Source: JAVBNT01 sp031551355 (GTDB lineage: Bacteria > Vulcanimicrobiota > CADAWZ01). Taken from it: DNA of 36,057 nt. This document shows, one piece after another, positions 34,329 to 36,057 of this stretch (the first letter of the stretch is position 1; each line of letters starts with the position of its first letter). The stretch is from the NCBI GenBank assembly GCA_031551355.1, contig JAVBNT010000051.1, positions 1 through 36,057 of the forward strand, read 5' to 3'. The position numbers and the translations under genes are program-made. A model generated the notes under the pieces. It saw only the letters and a list, made by a program, of their open reading frames with translations. It searched no databases and was not told the origin of the DNA.

Positions 34329-35027
34329 TTAGACCGATTCCCGGCAGGACTTTCTCCAGTTAAACGTTTTGCGGTGCACAGGCGTTTCCCCGTATTGCAA
34401 AAGGGCGTCGAGATGCTGTTTGGTCCCGTAGCCCTTATGGCTTGAAAACCCGTATTGGGGATAAAGTTCGTCATACCTATCAACAATTCCATCTCTGACC
34501 GTCTTGGCAATTATCGATGCGCATGCAATACTTATACATAGCTGATCGCCTTTGACTACAGCCTTTTGCGGAAATCTCAGCAAGGGAATATTTTTATTGC
34601 CGTCAACGATGACATACTGCGGTTTTTCGGCAAGATCCTCTACCGCCAGCCTCATCGCTTTCAGGGACGCCTGCAGAATATTGATCTCATCAATTTCCGC
34701 GGCATCGACAATACCTACGCCGACAATGGCGTTTTTATAAATAAGTCCGGAGATAAAAACGCGCTCCGGTGGCGTCAGCTTTTTCGAATCGTTGACGAAG
34801 GGTATAAACGGATAGGATTTGAAACAGACGGCGGCGGCAACGACCGGCCCTGCCAGCGGCCCTCTGCCGGCCTCATCAACTCCGGCGATAAAAGACATAT
34901 TTTCCGGCGGCAAAGCGCGTTCATATTTTAAAAGCTCATGCTGACGCTGCTGTTCCAAATCAATAAAATCACTGAAATCCGCGAAACTTTCTTTTAGACT
35001 CTCCGCACAGCAAACGGTCTCCGGCAT
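34329..35027 (-). CDS. rnhB: Ribonuclease HII
   Basis: The 232-residue enzyme removes RNA from DNA-RNA hybrids and single ribonucleotides. The AGVDEAGRGPLAGPVVAAAV motif (Asp51, Glu52), VNDSKKLTPPER, YVIVDGNKN and CASIIAKTVRD carry the four catalytic acids and the GRG binding loop. The open frame reaches 35291, well into rbgA; ATG 35027 is the first start downstream of the rbgA stop, but there is no clear ribosome-binding site, so TTG at 35039 is a possible alternative. The first 44 residues are an extension compared with minimal RNase HII. Confidence 0.92.
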   Translation of the reverse strand: MPETVCCAESLKESFADFSDFIDLEQQRQHELLKYERALPPENMSFIAGVDEAGRGPLAGPVVAAAVCFKSYPFIPFVNDSKKLTPPERVFISGLIYKNAIVGVGIVDAAEIDEINILQASLKAMRLAVEDLAEKPQYVIVDGNKNIPLLRFPQKAVVKGDQLCISIACASIIAKTVRDGIVDRYDELYPQYGFSSHKGYGTKQHLDALLQYGETPVHRKTFNWRKSCRESV

Positions 35028-35055
35028 ATTTTGCAGCAATTTAAAAAAAGTTGCT

Positions 35056-35898
35056 TTACACTTCTTCAACAGGAGGTTCCTCCAGGGAAAAACGTCCGAA
35101 CTTGCCGTCGCGAAAACCGGTAATGAGCCACATAGCGGTGCGTTCGTAGTCGACTTTAGCCTGTTTAAGAATAAAATTCTGCTTTTTACCGGCAAAAGCA
35201 AGCATTTCTTCCATCGAGGAATCCGGCATTCCCTCCGTAAAGGGGTGATTGCGAGATTGCAGAAAAAGCAGTATTTCACATGATAGTTCATCTACCGGAA
35301 AAGCCACCTCCCTGGCGGCACCGGTTGACGCCAGATGCCAGGCTTCGGTCTCATCCTTAAGTCTGGGGTAAAAAATTCCCGGGACATCAAGCATCTTTAT
35401 ATCATTCCTGATCGATATCCACTGCAGTCCCCTGGTCAAACCGGCTTTTTTGCCGGTTGAAACAACCGATTTACCGGCCAGATTGTTAATAACCGTCGAC
35501 TTACCGGCATTGGGAATACCGAGAACCATTATTTTTACATCCCGGTCACACCTGTTCTTTGCGCTTCTAAGTTCAATAAGCTCATCCCTGACTGCTTCAA
35601 TGACTTTAACAAGCTTGGAAGACAGTCCTGAAGTGTTAGCCGAAATCGCCAGGCTTTTCTGCCCGGTTGAAGCAAAGTATTTTGTCCATCTTGAAGTAGT
35701 TCCCTGCTCTGCAAGGTCGGCTTTGTTCAGTATATAGACACACCTGCGCCCGCCAATCAGTTTTTGCAGATCGGGATTCAGCGACGCCGAAGGAATTCTG
35801 GCATCAAGTATCAGCAGGACCATATCAACAAGCTTGATGTATGACTCAAGCTGCCTGAGAGCCTTTTTCATATGACCCGGAAACCATGAAAATTTCAT
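35056..35898 (-). CDS. rbgA: Ribosome biogenesis GTPase RbgA/YlqF
   Basis: A circularly permuted GTPase (280 residues from the chosen start) that acts in late 50S subunit assembly. Motif order is G4 (NKAD, 58-61), G5 (ISANTSG), G1 P-loop (GIPNAGKST, 127-135), G2 Thr155 and G3 (DVPG, 171-174). The first residues MKFSWFPGHMKKALRQL match the conserved RbgA N-terminus. The frame stays open to 35964 but ATG 35898 is the family-typical start and has GGAG upstream. A repeat element begins 24 bases before the start codon. Pairing with rnhB is a common gene order. Confidence 0.95.
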   Translation of the reverse strand: MKFSWFPGHMKKALRQLESYIKLVDMVLLILDARIPSASLNPDLQKLIGGRRCVYILNKADLAEQGTTSRWTKYFASTGQKSLAISANTSGLSSKLVKVIEAVRDELIELRSAKNRCDRDVKIMVLGIPNAGKSTVINNLAGKSVVSTGKKAGLTRGLQWISIRNDIKMLDVPGIFYPRLKDETEAWHLASTGAAREVAFPVDELSCEILLFLQSRNHPFTEGMPDSSMEEMLAFAGKKQNFILKQAKVDYERTAMWLITGFRDGKFGRFSLEEPPVEEV

Positions 35899-35921
35899 AA
35901 AACTCCAAACTCCTAAAAATA

Positions 35922-36057
35922 GGGGCTGTCGTGGTAAACGGGCCATTACAGGCTCGCATAGCACGAAAAAAAATTGCGAAAAATAGCGTGCTTAATAGCC
36001 GTTTTGTTATTTTTTATTAATTTTTGACCATTTTTTAAATTATAATTTTAACGGCCA
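35922..36057. mobile_element. MITE-like hairpin element, second copy, cut by window end
   Basis: It starts GGGGCTGTCGTGGTAA at 35922-35937, one mismatch from the ends of 15901-16117, and continues in the inverse orientation through the matching AT-rich region (for example GCGAAAAATAGC and TTAATTTTT) up to CGGCCA at the window edge. By eye the AT-rich part is about four-fifths identical with a few gaps. The terminal hairpin arms are degenerate here, so this copy is older or decayed. The right end lies outside the window. Confidence 0.75.

Noticed and set aside
34310..34510. N-terminal extension of the YbjQ-like protein
   Set aside because: It overlaps rnhB, has no family-like sequence, and the ATG at 34309 has a strong GGAGGC site.
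35028..35291. Long N-terminal extension of RNase HII
   Set aside because: It overlaps rbgA in another frame and is not part of the RNase HII fold.

Overview
The window looks like chromosomal DNA of an uncultured, Gram-negative, probably anaerobic bacterium of moderate to low GC. Gram-negative: there is a long lipopolysaccharide-type block with a split ADP-heptose kinase/adenylyltransferase pair, three GT9 heptosyltransferase-like proteins and several GT2/GT4 enzymes, plus exported proteins with Sec or lipoprotein signals. Anaerobic: a four-subunit 2-oxoacid:ferredoxin oxidoreductase sits beside methylmalonyl-CoA epimerase. I cannot name the phylum from sequence alone. A deep-branching candidate phylum is plausible, because many proteins are recognisable only at fold level and two long ones not at all. 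I see no tRNA, rRNA, CRISPR array, prophage or intact transposase.

Layout. (1) 146-4420, minus strand: mce, an exported three-repeat protein, then korD-korA-korB-korC (2-oxoglutarate-type ferredoxin oxidoreductase), ending in a hairpin-rich spacer at 1-145. (2) 4692-14143, plus strand: a pseudouridine-kinase-like PfkB kinase, a CarD/CdnL-like regulator, a 635-residue TPR protein with its own terminator, then a two-gene unit of a 138-residue protein and a 1649-residue DUF4132 (MolR-like) protein. (3) 14206-15870, minus: three tandem exported PsbP/DUF1795-like paralogues. (4) 16253-30009, minus: waaF-like GT9, GT4, hldE split into kinase and adenylyltransferase, an LpxB-like/GT2 fusion, GT2, GT9, GT2, GT9, aspS, a lipoprotein and a three-repeat PEGA protein, closed by a terminator near 16121-16160. 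(5) 30225-31576, plus: a HAD hydrolase with an altered motif I and a small secreted protein. (6) 31626-35898, minus: two paralogous glycine-rich proteins of unknown function, a YbjQ-like protein, rnhB and the circularly permuted GTPase rbgA/ylqF.

The most unusual feature is in the spacers. Several intergenic stretches are bounded by terminal inverted repeats and contain short GC-rich hairpins: 5638-5790 and 9001-9172 share one terminal repeat but have unrelated cores; 15901-16117 and 35922-36057 are two copies of another family in opposite orientation; 30927-31111 has a third terminal repeat; 1-145 holds four mini-hairpins, one resembling a hairpin of the second family. None carries a transposase, so they look like MITE-type or hairpin-element passengers. 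Two of them adjoin gene starts: the 9001-9172 element lies between the 138-residue gene and the DUF4132 gene and has a near-copy of the ribosome-binding site on each side, and the 35922 copy abuts the rbgA ribosome-binding site.

Coordinates use the start codon I consider most likely. Where an open frame extends further upstream, the reason for the shorter start is given. Domain names come from recognition of motifs, not from a database search.
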